A stretch of DNA of 64,000 nt. It comes from Pseudarthrobacter equi. GTDB lineage: Bacteria > Actinomycetota > Actinomycetes > Actinomycetales > Micrococcaceae. Positions 1-8,440 of the stretch are shown piece after piece. Both the position numbers and the translations under genes were made by a program. Below the pieces are notes generated by a model, which worked only from the letters and a program-made list of their open reading frames with translations, made no database searches and had not been told where the DNA came from. The first letter of the stretch is position 1, and every line of letters starts with the position of its first letter. The stretch covers positions 1,550,001 through 1,614,000 of the forward strand of contig NZ_LT629779.1 of the NCBI RefSeq assembly GCF_900105535.1. The letters run 5' to 3'.

Positions 1-1092
1 AAGGACAAGATCGGCGACTGGCTGGAGCACTACACCCGCATCATGGAGCTGAACTACTGGTCCGGCACCGAGTGCGTAGGCGCAGCGTACGACGACGGCA
101 CGCAGGAATGGGAGGTCAGCGTCCTTCGCAATGGCGAACCTGTGACGCTCCGACCGAAGCAGCTGATCTTCGCCTTGGGCGTGTCCGGTTACCCGAACAT
201 CCCCACGTTCGACGGCGCCGAGAGCTTCCTGGGCGAGCAGCGCCACTCCTCCCAGCACTCCGGCGGCGGGGACTGGACCGGCAAGAAAGCCGTGGTGATC
301 GGCTCCAACAACTCGGCCCACGATATCTGCGCCGACCTCTGGGAGCATGGCGCCGACGTCACCATGGTGCAGCGCTCCTCTACGCACATCGCCCGCAGCG
401 AGTCCCTGATGGACCTGGCCCTGGGAGACCTGTACTCGGAGCGGGCGCTCGCGGCAGGGGTGACAACCGAGAAGGCCGACCTGCTCTTTGCCTCGCTGCC
501 CATGCGGATCCTGCCGGAGGCGCAGGTGCCGGTTTACCAGGAAATGGCATCCCGGGATGCGGAGTTCTACTCGCAGTTGGAGGCCGCCGGGTTCGACCTG
601 GACTTCGGTGTGGACGGGTCCGGCCTGTTCGTGAAGTACCTGCGGCGCGGCTCCGGCTACTACATTGACGTCGGCGCCTCCCAGCTGATCATCGATGGCA
701 GGGTGAAGCTGAAGACCGGGCAGGTCACCAAGATCACCGGCAACGCGGTGGTGATGGACGACGGCACCGAGCTGGAGGCGGACCTGATTGTCTACGCCAC
801 CGGCTACGGCTCCATGAACGGCTGGCTCGCGGACCTGGTCTCGCCCGAGATCGCGGACCAGGTAGGGAAATGCTGGGGATACGGCTCAGACACGCCAAAA
901 GACCCTGGTCCGTGGGAGGGGGAGCTGCGCAATATGTGGAAGCCCACCAACGTGCCGCAGCTCTGGATCCACGGCGGCAACCTGCACCAGAGCCGGCACT
1001 ACTCCGCCTACCTGGCGCTGCAGCTGAAGGCCCGCATGGAAGGACTGGACACGCCCGTCTACGAACTGCAGCCCAGCCACCACACCCGCTGA
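1..1092 (+). CDS. Flavin-containing monooxygenase (C-terminal part, cut by window start)
   Basis: The frame is open from base 1 (visible residues begin KDKIGD), so the N-terminal FAD-binding region lies outside the window and the ATG at 43 is only an internal Met. The 363 visible residues show a second Rossmann turn, VVIGSNNSAHDIC, expected for NADPH binding, and near the C-terminus the YATGYGS signature of flavin monooxygenases, where the second FAD contact lies. Family knowledge: such enzymes use NADPH and O2 to oxygenate small substrates (N-, S- or Baeyer-Villiger oxidation). The substrate cannot be read from sequence. An alcohol dehydrogenase follows after 40 bp on the same strand, so the two may share a ketone/diol or alcohol pathway; this is inference from position only. 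Confidence 0.85.
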   Translation, partial: KDKIGDWLEHYTRIMELNYWSGTECVGAAYDDGTQEWEVSVLRNGEPVTLRPKQLIFALGVSGYPNIPTFDGAESFLGEQRHSSQHSGGGDWTGKKAVVIGSNNSAHDICADLWEHGADVTMVQRSSTHIARSESLMDLALGDLYSERALAAGVTTEKADLLFASLPMRILPEAQVPVYQEMASRDAEFYSQLEAAGFDLDFGVDGSGLFVKYLRRGSGYYIDVGASQLIIDGRVKLKTGQVTKITGNAVVMDDGTELEADLIVYATGYGSMNGWLADLVSPEIADQVGKCWGYGSDTPKDPGPWEGELRNMWKPTNVPQLWIHGGNLHQSRHYSAYLALQLKARMEGLDTPVYELQPSHHTR

Positions 1093-1132
1093 GCCGTCGG
1101 TTGAACCCGTCGAAATCCATGAAAGGACCATC

Positions 1133-2188
1133 ATGAAGGCAGCACGTTTCCACGCCCGCAAGGACATCCGCATCGAGGACGTCCCGGAGCCGGAGCTTAG
1201 GGCAGGGGCGGTGAAGATCGACGTCGCGTGGTGCGGCATCTGCGGCACCGACCTGCACGAGTACCTGGAAGGGCCCATCTTCTGCCCGGCACCGGGCCAC
1301 CCGCACCCGCTGTCCCACGAGGAATCCCCGGTGACCCTGGGGCACGAATTCTCCGGGACTGTCTCCGACGTCGGCGAAGGCGTGGAGGGGCTGGCAGTGG
1401 GTGACAACGTCGTCGTCGAACCCTACTTCGTGGACGGTGACTGCGACATGTGCCAGGCGGGCAGCTACCACCTGTGCCGCCAGATGGGCTTCATCGGGCT
1501 GTCCGGCGGCGGTGGCGGGCTGAGCGAGAAAATCGTGGTGGACCAGCGGTGGGTGCACCCTGTCGGTGACATTCCGCTGGACGAGGCGGCGTTGATCGAG
1601 CCGCTGTCCGTGGCCCACCATGCGGTGGCGCGCAGCGGAGTGAAGGAAGGCGATGTTGCGCTGGTGGGCGGGTCCGGTCCCATCGGCCTGCTGACGGCGG
1701 CCGTCCTCAAAGGCATGGGCGTGACCACGATCATCAGCGAACTCACCCAGGCCCGCAAGGAGAAGGCCACTTCCAGCGGGGTGGCTGACCATGTGCTGGA
1801 CCCCAGCAAGGAGGACGTGCCAGCCCGGGTGTGGGAGCTCACCGGGGGGACCGGGGCTGACGTCGCGTTCGAATGCGCGGGCGTGAACGCGGTGCTGGAC
1901 ACCATGCTCGACGCCGTCCGGCCCGGCGCGGTGGTGGTCAATGTGTCCATCTGGGGCGCGCCCGCCACCATCGATATGCAGAAGCTGGTGCTCAAGGAGA
2001 TCGACCTCCGCGGCACCATCGCCTACGTCCGGGACCACCCGGCCGTCATCAAAATGGTGCAGGAAGGCAAGGTGGACCTCAAGCCGTTCATCACCGGACG
2101 GATCGCGCTGGAGGACCTGGTGGAACAGGGCTTCGACACTCTCATCAACCACAAGGACACGGCGGTAAAGGTGCTGGTGCACCCTTAG
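1133..2188 (+). CDS. Zinc-dependent alcohol dehydrogenase, (R,R)-butanediol dehydrogenase type
   Basis: A 351-residue medium-chain dehydrogenase. The N-terminal half has the catalytic zinc motif (WCGICGTDLHE, then GHEFSGTV) and the structural-zinc loop with spaced cysteines (DCDMCQAGSYHLCRQ). The Rossmann turn GGSGPIGLL follows near residue 180. The insertion before GHE (EGPIFCPAPGHPHPLS) is typical of 2,3-butanediol dehydrogenases, which interconvert acetoin and butanediol with NAD. The ATG at 1133 follows GAAAGGACC, a good ribosome site. It lies 40 bp after the monooxygenase and is probably cotranscribed with it. The class is secure; butanediol as the true substrate is likely but unproved, and sorbitol- or threonine-type activity is possible. 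Confidence 0.85.
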   Translation: MKAARFHARKDIRIEDVPEPELRAGAVKIDVAWCGICGTDLHEYLEGPIFCPAPGHPHPLSHEESPVTLGHEFSGTVSDVGEGVEGLAVGDNVVVEPYFVDGDCDMCQAGSYHLCRQMGFIGLSGGGGGLSEKIVVDQRWVHPVGDIPLDEAALIEPLSVAHHAVARSGVKEGDVALVGGSGPIGLLTAAVLKGMGVTTIISELTQARKEKATSSGVADHVLDPSKEDVPARVWELTGGTGADVAFECAGVNAVLDTMLDAVRPGAVVVNVSIWGAPATIDMQKLVLKEIDLRGTIAYVRDHPAVIKMVQEGKVDLKPFITGRIALEDLVEQGFDTLINHKDTAVKVLVHP

Positions 2189-2241
2189 TGGAGTACGCCG
2201 CCGGACTTTAGTCCCTGTTGTGGAGTAACCCTCCGGCGTAG

Positions 2242-2280
2242 CTTGAATGTGGGTCCCGCACCCGCGGGCCCACATTCAAG
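2242..2280 (+). terminator. Hairpin between adh and the GerMN lipoprotein gene
   Basis: A perfect 12-bp inverted repeat, CTTGAATGTGGG (2242-2253) and CCCACATTCAAG (2269-2280), with further CCCGC/GCGGG pairing inside the loop. There is no T-run, so it could be a terminator of the upstream pair or a leader structure. Its right arm runs directly into the GGGGG ribosome site of the next gene. Confidence 0.55.
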
Positions 2281-2288
2281 GGGGCATC

Positions 2289-2993
2289 ATGAGCAGGCCC
2301 AGGCATCCGGTTCTTGGCATTCTGGGGCTCAGCGGCCTGCTGGTGCTCACAGGCTGCTTCGGCCCTCCCTCCCCGACGCCCACGGGCAGTTCCGCCGCCC
2401 CCGCCCCCACCGCGAGTGCTTCCGGCACCACGGGTCCAAGCACGACGGCGACGCCCACCACTGCGCCCACCACAACTGCGGCGGCCAGCACCCCAGCCGC
2501 GCCCACCACCAGCGCCGCCGCGCCGCCGTCGTCCGCCCCTGCCAGCCCTCCTGCGACGGAGGAACCGCAACCCACCGGGCTGCCGGAACAAACGGGACCG
2601 CTGACGGTGTACTACATCGGCGCCGGATACGGCGGTCCCGGCCCCACGACTGGGTGCGGTGACAGCGTGGTTCCCATCACCACGGCACCTGTCCGGTTCA
2701 CGGACCAGGTGCGGCCGAGCATCGAGGCATTGCTCGCCAACAAGAACTACACGCTCGGCGAATCGGGTTACGTGAACACGCTGTACCAGTCGAACCTGAC
2801 GTATGTGGCCGGTGAACTGACCGGCAGCACCATTACTATCTGGCTGACCGGGCAGTTCATGCTGGGCGGCGTGTGCGACATCCCCCGCGCCAAGGCACAG
2901 CTGGAATACACGGCGATGGCCGCCTCCGGGGCTACCAGCGCGCAGGTGTTCGTCAACGGCCGCCCCCTCGACGAGGTGTTGAGCCTGAAGTAG
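2289..2993 (+). CDS. GerMN-domain lipoprotein
   Basis: The ATG at 2289 (MSRPRHP) is preferred to an upstream ATG at 2247 because it follows AAGGGGG and gives a proper signal peptide ending in the lipobox LTGC (Cys about residue 20). A low-complexity Pro/Thr/Ser/Ala linker to about residue 105 follows. The last 130 residues look like a GerMN domain: LTVYYIG, a conserved GCGDSVVPI, a P...ALL helix, then VCDIPRAKAQ and a terminal QVFVNG strand. In actinobacteria this domain occurs in cell-surface lipoproteins of poorly known function. Surface anchoring is well supported; the role is unknown. Product length is 234 residues. Confidence 0.75.
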   Translation: MSRPRHPVLGILGLSGLLVLTGCFGPPSPTPTGSSAAPAPTASASGTTGPSTTATPTTAPTTTAAASTPAAPTTSAAAPPSSAPASPPATEEPQPTGLPEQTGPLTVYYIGAGYGGPGPTTGCGDSVVPITTAPVRFTDQVRPSIEALLANKNYTLGESGYVNTLYQSNLTYVAGELTGSTITIWLTGQFMLGGVCDIPRAKAQLEYTAMAASGATSAQVFVNGRPLDEVLSLK

Positions 2994-3002
2994 GGGGCTT
3001 GG

Positions 3003-3029
3003 GGGTTTCGACAGGCTCAACCACCGTGC
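3003..3029. repeat. Possible copy of a dispersed actinobacterial repeat
   Basis: The stretch containing TTTCGACAGGCTCAACCACC resembles an intergenic repeat that recurs in many Arthrobacter-type genomes and translates on the opposite strand as a WLSLSKP string. Only one copy is in this window, so repeat status rests on memory and not on internal evidence. Confidence 0.3.
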
Positions 3030-3125
3030 GCCGGGGCTTTGTGCCCTACCTGCCGTTCGAATCCGCAGCCTAGCCTGAAGGCAGCAGCGGCACCCTGCCG
3101 CCTGCCAGCACCCGGGAGGCCCACG

Positions 3126-3869
3126 GTGAAATCGGCCAACGCGAGCATCATCGCCGGCATCGTCCTGATGATGCTCGGTGTCCTGCTGATGCTGGACCGG
3201 GTTGGCGTCCTCGAAAGCGGTGCGATCGTTGCGCCGCTGGTGTTCGCCGCTGCCGGTGCCCTGTTTCTGTCCGTCTTCGTCCGGCGCCGGGAGCACTGGT
3301 GGGCGGCCATCCCCGGTTCCGTCTTCCTTGGCCTCGCCGCGGTGATCACCTCCGCCGAGCTGACTGGCAGCGGCGCGTCCGCGGGTTTCCTGTTCCTCTT
3401 CATGGGTGCCGGCTTCGCCGCCGTCTACGCCCGCGTCCCGGCCAACTGGTGGGCCATCATCCCGGCCGGTGTGATGCTGACCCTGGCCGTGATTGTGGCC
3501 CTGCCTCCGGCGTTCCAGGGCACACCTGTTGCCGCCGTCCTGTTCCTGGGCCTGGCGGCCACCTTCGGCGTGCTGGCCCTGGTTCCGGTCCGCCCCGACG
3601 ATGGCACCGGCACGGGCACTTCAGGGGGTGGCCATCTCAAATGGCCGCTGATCCCGGCGGGGGTCCTCGCGGTACTCGGCGTGATCATGGCCATCCGGTC
3701 TTCGGAGCTCCTGATCCCTCTGGACTTTGCCGTTCCTGCCGTGATGATCGCGGCCGGGATTGCGCTGGTGGTGTACGCGTTCCTGGCCCGGACCGGCAAG
3801 CACAGCAAGGTCCACGGCCCCGGCCAGCCGCCAAGCGGGCTGACCGGGCCGCGAGGCAAACCCGGCTAG
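3126..3869 (+). CDS. Polytopic membrane protein of unknown function
   Basis: A GTG at 3126 is chosen because GGGAGG sits 8 bases upstream and the product then starts directly before its first membrane helix; an ATG at 3039 would add a non-membrane leader. The 247 residues contain about eight hydrophobic segments, with two near-repeated WWA(A/I)IP(G/A) elements around residues 58 and 108 that suggest internal duplication. The basic tail (HSKVHGPGQPPSG) is probably cytoplasmic. No transporter or enzyme motif is recognised. It overlaps the convergent flavoprotein gene by 4 bp. Confidence 0.7.
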   Translation: MKSANASIIAGIVLMMLGVLLMLDRVGVLESGAIVAPLVFAAAGALFLSVFVRRREHWWAAIPGSVFLGLAAVITSAELTGSGASAGFLFLFMGAGFAAVYARVPANWWAIIPAGVMLTLAVIVALPPAFQGTPVAAVLFLGLAATFGVLALVPVRPDDGTGTGTSGGGHLKWPLIPAGVLAVLGVIMAIRSSELLIPLDFAVPAVMIAAGIALVVYAFLARTGKHSKVHGPGQPPSGLTGPRGKPG

Positions 3870-5140
3870 TTGGAACGCGACGCCAGGTGTTCCGCCACGT
3901 ATTCGGCGTCCGGGCCCACGCCGGGCAGGGTCGCCGAGATGTGCTTGGTGAGCCAGGGGAGGCCGACGGCGTACAGGCCCGGGTGCTCCGTCACGCCGCG
4001 CAGGTGGCGGGGGTAGTTCCACTCATCCAGGAGGGCAAGGGACGGATCCAGCATGCTGAAATCCAACCCATAGCCGGTGCACCAAACCACTGACGTGATG
4101 CCCTCCGCCGCCAGGTCCAGCCGGGCGCCGGACTCGGACGGCAGCCAATCATCCGGATCCGGGATTTCGGGTGGCGGGGCGTCGATGCCGGCAGCTTTGA
4201 TGTACGCGTCTGACAGGCGGCCCAGCCGCTGGCCGAACCCAGCCTCCACCAGCGTGAGGCGCTCGGCGAGGTCGTCCGTGAAGACGGGATCGCCGTCGTG
4301 CATTCCCTCGAAGCGGCCGTGCAGCCGGACGCCCCTGCGGCCCAGGGAACGCAAGCGGATGCTGCGCCCGCCGCCGTTGCCGGACAGCAACGGGTTGCAC
4401 ATGAACCGGCCCGCGGGGGATGGGAGCTGGTCCACTTGCAGGGCGTTGATGCCATACTCCGGCCCGTGCACGTTCACCTGCATGATCCAGTGGAAAACGT
4501 CCTTGCCGCGGTACCGCCGGGGCGCCTCCGGGCAGGACGAGACGGACAGGTGCACCGTGCGGCCGGCGTCCAGCAGGTCCTCGGTGATCTGCCCGCCCGA
4601 CTGCCCGGTCCCCACCACCAGCACCGCGCCGTCCGGCAGCTGGGCGGGGTTGCGGTAGCCGTGGCTGTGCAGCTGCAACACGTCCGGCGAGATTCCGACG
4701 GCGGCCGGCGGGATCCGCGGCCGCTGGAACGCCCCGCTGGCCAGCACCACGTTCCGGGCGGCCCAGGTGCCGCGGTCCGTTTCCACCGTGAACCCGCCAT
4801 CCGCGGGGGTAATCCGGGTGACAGCAGTATCCAGCTCCACCGGCGCCGCAATGTCCTCCGCGTAGTTCCGAAACCAGCCGATGGTGGCGTCCCGCGGCTG
4901 GAACCCGTCAGGCTCGGACCCGGCGTAGGCCTTGCCGGGCAGGTCCAGGGAGAAGTTGGGGGTGTTCAGGTAGAAGGAATCCCACCGGTCCTGCCACGCC
5001 CCGCCCAGCGCCGGACGCCGTTCCAGCAGCCGGTGCTCCACCCCTTGCTGGCTGAGCCAGTAACTGGTGGCCAGCCCGGCCTGCCCGGCACCCACTATTA
5101 CTGTGTTGGTTTCCTGCCGGGAGGCTGCGGGCGAGGGCAT
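3866..5140 (-). CDS. FAD/NAD(P)-dependent oxidoreductase (flavin monooxygenase-like)
   Basis: The 424-residue protein begins with a FAD Rossmann motif, VIVGAGQAGLATSYWL (about residues 14-29), followed by ALGGAWQDRWDSF, the GG.W.RW region of flavin monooxygenases. A second dinucleotide motif, VVGTGQSGGQI (about 175), and a late WCTGYG signature complete the family pattern. Such proteins are often annotated as CzcO-like oxidoreductases or YUCCA-type monooxygenases. The substrate is unknown. It is not closely similar to the monooxygenase at the window start. The next gene upstream, a TfoX-like protein, ends only 2 bp before this one starts, so the two are probably cotranscribed. Confidence 0.8.
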   Translation of the reverse strand: MPSPAASRQETNTVIVGAGQAGLATSYWLSQQGVEHRLLERRPALGGAWQDRWDSFYLNTPNFSLDLPGKAYAGSEPDGFQPRDATIGWFRNYAEDIAAPVELDTAVTRITPADGGFTVETDRGTWAARNVVLASGAFQRPRIPPAAVGISPDVLQLHSHGYRNPAQLPDGAVLVVGTGQSGGQITEDLLDAGRTVHLSVSSCPEAPRRYRGKDVFHWIMQVNVHGPEYGINALQVDQLPSPAGRFMCNPLLSGNGGGRSIRLRSLGRRGVRLHGRFEGMHDGDPVFTDDLAERLTLVEAGFGQRLGRLSDAYIKAAGIDAPPPEIPDPDDWLPSESGARLDLAAEGITSVVWCTGYGLDFSMLDPSLALLDEWNYPRHLRGVTEHPGLYAVGLPWLTKHISATLPGVGPDAEYVAEHLASRSN

Positions 5141-5142
5141 GG

Positions 5143-5562
5143 CTACTTCGCGGCTGCCCGCGGGGTGCCGGACCGTGGCGCCCGGGCCTTGGGTTCCTTG
5201 GGCTGCTTGGGCGGCAGCGTGGCGATGTAGCCCAGGGCTTTTTCGGCCCAGGCCCTGGCACGGGTGTCGTCGCCGTCGCCCTCTTCGTTCCAGATCTCCG
5301 GCAGCCCGGTGTACCCGCCCATCGGCCGTTCCGCTGGGCCGAAAGGTACGGTCCGCTCGGAGGATTCCAGCATGCCCCGGTCCTCGTCCGAGAGTTTCAC
5401 GCCGATGGTGGATCCGAACAGGCCCGCGAACATGTTGCCGTTGACGAACGCCCCCAGGTTGCCGAACATCGGCTTCACCACAACGTCGGGATGGTCCGGC
5501 ACCACACGCCGGAACCGTTCTTTGTCCTGCTCCGAAGCTTTGGGCATCTCCATGGGTGTCAT
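5143..5562 (-). CDS. TfoX/Sxy N-terminal domain protein
   Basis: A 139-residue protein with the TfoX-type core: V.VKPMFGNLGAFVNGNMFAG, then IGVKLSDEDR and a GYTGLPEIW segment, ending in a basic Lys/Pro/Arg tail. The PMFG signature and the following strand pattern are hallmarks of the TfoX N-terminal domain. In gammaproteobacteria TfoX regulates competence; in actinobacteria these short stand-alone versions have no established role. It lies 2 bp upstream of the flavoprotein gene on the same strand and is presumably in one transcript with it. Confidence 0.75.
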   Translation of the reverse strand: MTPMEMPKASEQDKERFRRVVPDHPDVVVKPMFGNLGAFVNGNMFAGLFGSTIGVKLSDEDRGMLESSERTVPFGPAERPMGGYTGLPEIWNEEGDGDDTRARAWAEKALGYIATLPPKQPKEPKARAPRSGTPRAAAK

Positions 5563-5808
5563 CTCCCGGGGAAGTGGACTGGATCTGGATGCAGGATATG
5601 CCTATTCGCTGGTGCGGTCGAGGGTCCGCCGGTAGTGGCCGGGCCTGACCGCGGCCTGGTATTCAGGTGTGCCTATGTCCGCAGAAAAGACGCCCCTGAG
5701 CAGGTCAAATATCCATCGGCGGTGCTATACCTAACCTAGGGCAACTAATTTTGATGCGGTCCGGGGGAGCTGCGGGAACCCGGGATGTGCCGGGGGTGGG
5801 AGGCGAGG

Positions 5809-6276
5809 GTGCCGGATACGCCAGCCACCGCCCCGCGCCGGTTCCTGACCCTTGGCCTCGCCTCATTCGCCATCCTCTTCCTTGCCGGCTGCGGCGGTGG
5901 CGTCAGTGAATCTGTTTCCACCGCCGCGAAGGACAGCTCGTCCGCCGTGGCCACCGCCCGCCTGGCCCTGAAGCAGGACATGGACGGCAAGCTGACCCGC
6001 GCCGCCACCGCCACCACGCTGGAGGACGCCCTCAAAGAGGTCGAAACCAGCCGCAGCACGGTGCAGAAACTCTCGCCCGCCACCCAGGCGGACCGCGATA
6101 CCCAGCGGCAGGCACTCGACGTCCTGGACCAGTGCGCGGCGGGTTTCTTCACGGCACGCGCCGCTGTATCCGCGGACGACGGCGGGGCCGCGCCTTCCAC
6201 GGCAGACGGTGACCGGGCGCTCGCCGCCGCGCAGGACGCCCTCGAGCAGCTCAGCAAAAAGGTGGGGTCCCGGTGA
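5809..6276 (+). CDS. Small lipoprotein of unknown function
   Basis: The GTG at 5809 is preferred to the ATG at 5785 because GGGAGG lies 5 bases upstream. It gives a basic N-terminus, a hydrophobic helix (FLTLGLASFAILFLAGC) and a lipobox LAGC. The mature 130 residues are Ala/Thr/Asp-rich and predicted helical, with no recognised domain. The stop codon overlaps the GTG start of the following NRAMP-like gene (GTGA), so translation is coupled and the lipoprotein is likely to work at the membrane with that transporter. Product length is 155 residues. Confidence 0.65.
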   Translation: MPDTPATAPRRFLTLGLASFAILFLAGCGGGVSESVSTAAKDSSSAVATARLALKQDMDGKLTRAATATTLEDALKEVETSRSTVQKLSPATQADRDTQRQALDVLDQCAAGFFTARAAVSADDGGAAPSTADGDRALAAAQDALEQLSKKVGSR

Positions 6277-7502
6277 AGCGGCTACTCGGCGTCGCGCTCG
6301 GTGTCCTCACTGCCATTGGCGGGTTCGTGGACATCGGGGACCTGGTGACCAACGCCGTGGTGGGCTCGCGCTTTGGCCTGTCCCTGGTGTGGGTGGTGGC
6401 CGTGGGGGTGCTGGGGATCTGCCTGTTCGCCAACATGTCCGGGCGTGTGGCGGCGGCGTCCGGCCGTGCCACGTTCGAGGTGATCCGTGAACGGCTGGGG
6501 CCACGGGCCGGGCTTGCCAACCTGTCGGCGTCGTTTTTGATCAACCTCATGACTGTGACGGCCGAGATCGGCGGCGTGGCCCTGGCGCTGCAGCTGGCCA
6601 GCAGCGTGCACTACCTGCTGTGGATCCTGGTGGCGGCGGTGGCCGTGTGGCTGGTGATCTGGCGGGTGAAGTTCTCCATCATGGAAAACGTCACCGGCCT
6701 GCTGGGGCTGACCCTCATCGTGTTTGCGGTGGCGCTGTTCCTGCTCAAGCCGGACTGGGGTGTCCTCGCCGGGCAGGCCCTGGCGCCGGCCGTGCCGGCG
6801 GAAGAAACCGCGCCCACGTACTGGTACTTCGCCATCGCCCTGTTCGGCGCGGCCATGACCCCCTATGAGGTGTTCTTCTTTTCCTCCGGCGCTGTGGAGG
6901 AAGGGTGGACGGTGAAGGACCTGGTCCAGTCCCGGATCAATGTCCTGGTTGGCTTCCCGCTCGGCGGCCTGCTGTCCGTGGCCATCGCCGGGTGCGCCGC
7001 CGTAGTCCTGCTTCCGGCCGGTATCTCCGTCACCTCGCTGTCCCAGGTGATCCTGCCCGTGGCCGAAGGCGCCGGAAAGCTCGGACTGGCTTTCGTCCTG
7101 GTGGGCGTGGTGGCCGCGACCTTCGGCGCCGCGCTGGAGACCACGCTCTCCAGCGGCTACACCCTCGCCCAGTTCTTCGGCTGGTCCTGGGGCAAGTTCC
7201 GCAGGCCGGCCCAGGCAGCCCGGTTCCACCTGGCCATGATCATCTGCATGCTGGTGGGCATTGGCGTGCTGGCCACCGGGGTGGATCCGGTGCTGGTGAC
7301 AGAATATTCCGTGGTGTTTTCAGCCATCGCCCTGCCGCTGACGTACCTGCCCATCCTCATCGTCTCCAACGATCCGCAGTACATGGGTAAACACGTCAAC
7401 GGGCGAGCCGTGAATGTTCTTGCCATGGTTTACCTGGTGATCATCCTGGTGGCCTCCGTGGCGGCCATACCCCTGATGATCGTGACGGGAGCAGGAGCAT
7501 GA
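6273..7502 (+). CDS. Divergent NRAMP/SLC11-family metal transporter
   Basis: A 409-residue protein with about 11 membrane helices and the overall NRAMP layout. The metal-binding signatures are altered. Helix 1 reads DIGD (residues 20-23) where Mn/Fe transporters have DPGN, and helix 6 reads MTPYE (195-199) where they have MPHN, so the metal-coordinating Met is Thr and both Asn positions are acidic. Family knowledge: loss of this Met is associated with a shift away from soft transition metals, for example in Mg-transporting NRAMP relatives. The start is a GTG overlapping the previous stop; the stop overlaps the next ATG. A divalent-cation transporter is likely, but the substrate is open. Confidence 0.8.
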   Translation: MKRLLGVALGVLTAIGGFVDIGDLVTNAVVGSRFGLSLVWVVAVGVLGICLFANMSGRVAAASGRATFEVIRERLGPRAGLANLSASFLINLMTVTAEIGGVALALQLASSVHYLLWILVAAVAVWLVIWRVKFSIMENVTGLLGLTLIVFAVALFLLKPDWGVLAGQALAPAVPAEETAPTYWYFAIALFGAAMTPYEVFFFSSGAVEEGWTVKDLVQSRINVLVGFPLGGLLSVAIAGCAAVVLLPAGISVTSLSQVILPVAEGAGKLGLAFVLVGVVAATFGAALETTLSSGYTLAQFFGWSWGKFRRPAQAARFHLAMIICMLVGIGVLATGVDPVLVTEYSVVFSAIALPLTYLPILIVSNDPQYMGKHVNGRAVNVLAMVYLVIILVASVAAIPLMIVTGAGA

Positions 7503-7903
7503 CATCCCCGGGCCTGGTCCCGTTGCCGCCCGTGCCGGGCCGGATCCTGGACGCGCAGCTGCACCTGCTGGACCGGCAGGTGCTGGACCACGACGGCGTC
7601 CCGGTCACCACCGTGGACGACCTCGAGCTGAGCGGGCCGGACATCGGCGCGGAGATTCCGCAGGGCACCCCGGCGCCGGTGCTCGACGCCCTGCTGACCG
7701 GGCCGGTGCTGGGCACCCGCATCTTCGGCGGCAGGCCGCCGCAGTCCCGGCTGATCCGGATCCCCTGGAAGGATGTGGCGGACGTCGGCGTGGTGGTGCG
7801 GCTCGGCGTCGGCGGCGAGGGGCTGGACGCCAGCTGGGTGGAGCGGTGGGTGCGTGACAGGATCATCGCCCGCATCCCGGGAGGCCGCCATGATCCTCGG
7901 TGA
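7499..7903 (+). CDS. PRC-barrel-like protein encoded with the NRAMP-like transporter (first)
   Basis: A 134-residue protein whose ATG overlaps the transporter stop (ATGA). It starts with GRILDAQLHLLDRQVLDHDG and a VTTVDDLEL strand, resembling the beta-rich PRC-barrel fold, and ends with a helical WVERWVRDRIIARIPGG segment. PRC-barrel proteins often act as small cytoplasmic adaptors at membranes or RNA-processing complexes. The tight coupling suggests a soluble partner of the transporter. Fold assignment is tentative. It overlaps the next gene by 14 bp. Confidence 0.65.
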   Translation: MTSPGLVPLPPVPGRILDAQLHLLDRQVLDHDGVPVTTVDDLELSGPDIGAEIPQGTPAPVLDALLTGPVLGTRIFGGRPPQSRLIRIPWKDVADVGVVVRLGVGGEGLDASWVERWVRDRIIARIPGGRHDPR

Positions 7904-8240
7904 CCTGCTGGGCATACCGGTCCTGGACTCCGACGGCGGCCGGTTGGGGAAGGCAGCCGATGTCCGCTTCGTGCTGGACGGCGCCCCGCACCAGCTGATG
8001 TCCGAGGCGCGGATGCTGGGGATCGTGGTCAGCCCGCACAGCGCGGCGTCCTTCCTGGGCTACGAGCGGACCAACCTCACGCAACCCTGGCCGCTGGCGT
8101 ACCTGCTGCAGTGGCGGCACCGGGGCTCCTTCCTGGTGCTGTGGGAAGACATCGCGCTGATAAGGAAGGACGCTGTGCGGCTCCGGCCCGGTTTCACCCG
8201 CTACAGCCCTGCGCTGGAGGACCTTGACCAGGGGCATTAG
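7890..8240 (+). CDS. PRC-barrel domain protein encoded with the NRAMP-like transporter (second)
   Basis: The ATG at 7890 follows GGGAGG and lies inside the end of the previous gene; a longer upstream frame is the shadow of that gene. The 116-residue product begins [20 protein letters not shown] followed by a DVRFVLDG strand, a clear PRC-barrel start, and contains a second half with [17 protein letters not shown], another PRC-like strand pair. With the preceding protein it forms a two-subunit or duplicated PRC set next to the transporter. A regulatory or cation-sensing role is inference from context. Confidence 0.7.
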   Translation: MILGDLLGIPVLDSDGGRLGKAADVRFVLDGAPHQLMSEARMLGIVVSPHSAASFLGYERTNLTQPWPLAYLLQWRHRGSFLVLWEDIALIRKDAVRLRPGFTRYSPALEDLDQGH

Positions 8241-8440
8241 GCAGGCTGCCGCTGCCGTGGTTAGGCTGCGCCGGAAACTCCTGTAGTGTGGTACATGTTG
8301 TTGTGTTTATGCAGTTGGTAGTTCAGGCAGTACGCACGGTCGAAAGTCCGTGTTCTTCTGAAGTAGCGGTTTTTGAACACCCCACGCCGGAGGGCCCGAA
8401 AGTCGGGACGTTCCCTCCACCTTCACGAAGGACAAAAATA
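8241..8440 (+). promoter_or_regulatory. Probable promoter and long 5' leader of the cold-shock gene
   Basis: About 200 bp without another gene separate the PRC operon from the cold-shock ORF. The stretch is more A/T-rich than its surroundings and ends in GAAGGA 8 bases before the ATG. Long structured leaders are known for cold-shock genes; the exact transcript start cannot be read here. Confidence 0.4.

Noticed and set aside
734..2275. Minus-strand 513-codon frame opposite the alcohol dehydrogenase
   Set aside because: His/Arg/Val-rich shadow sequence without family motifs; it spans two real plus-strand genes.
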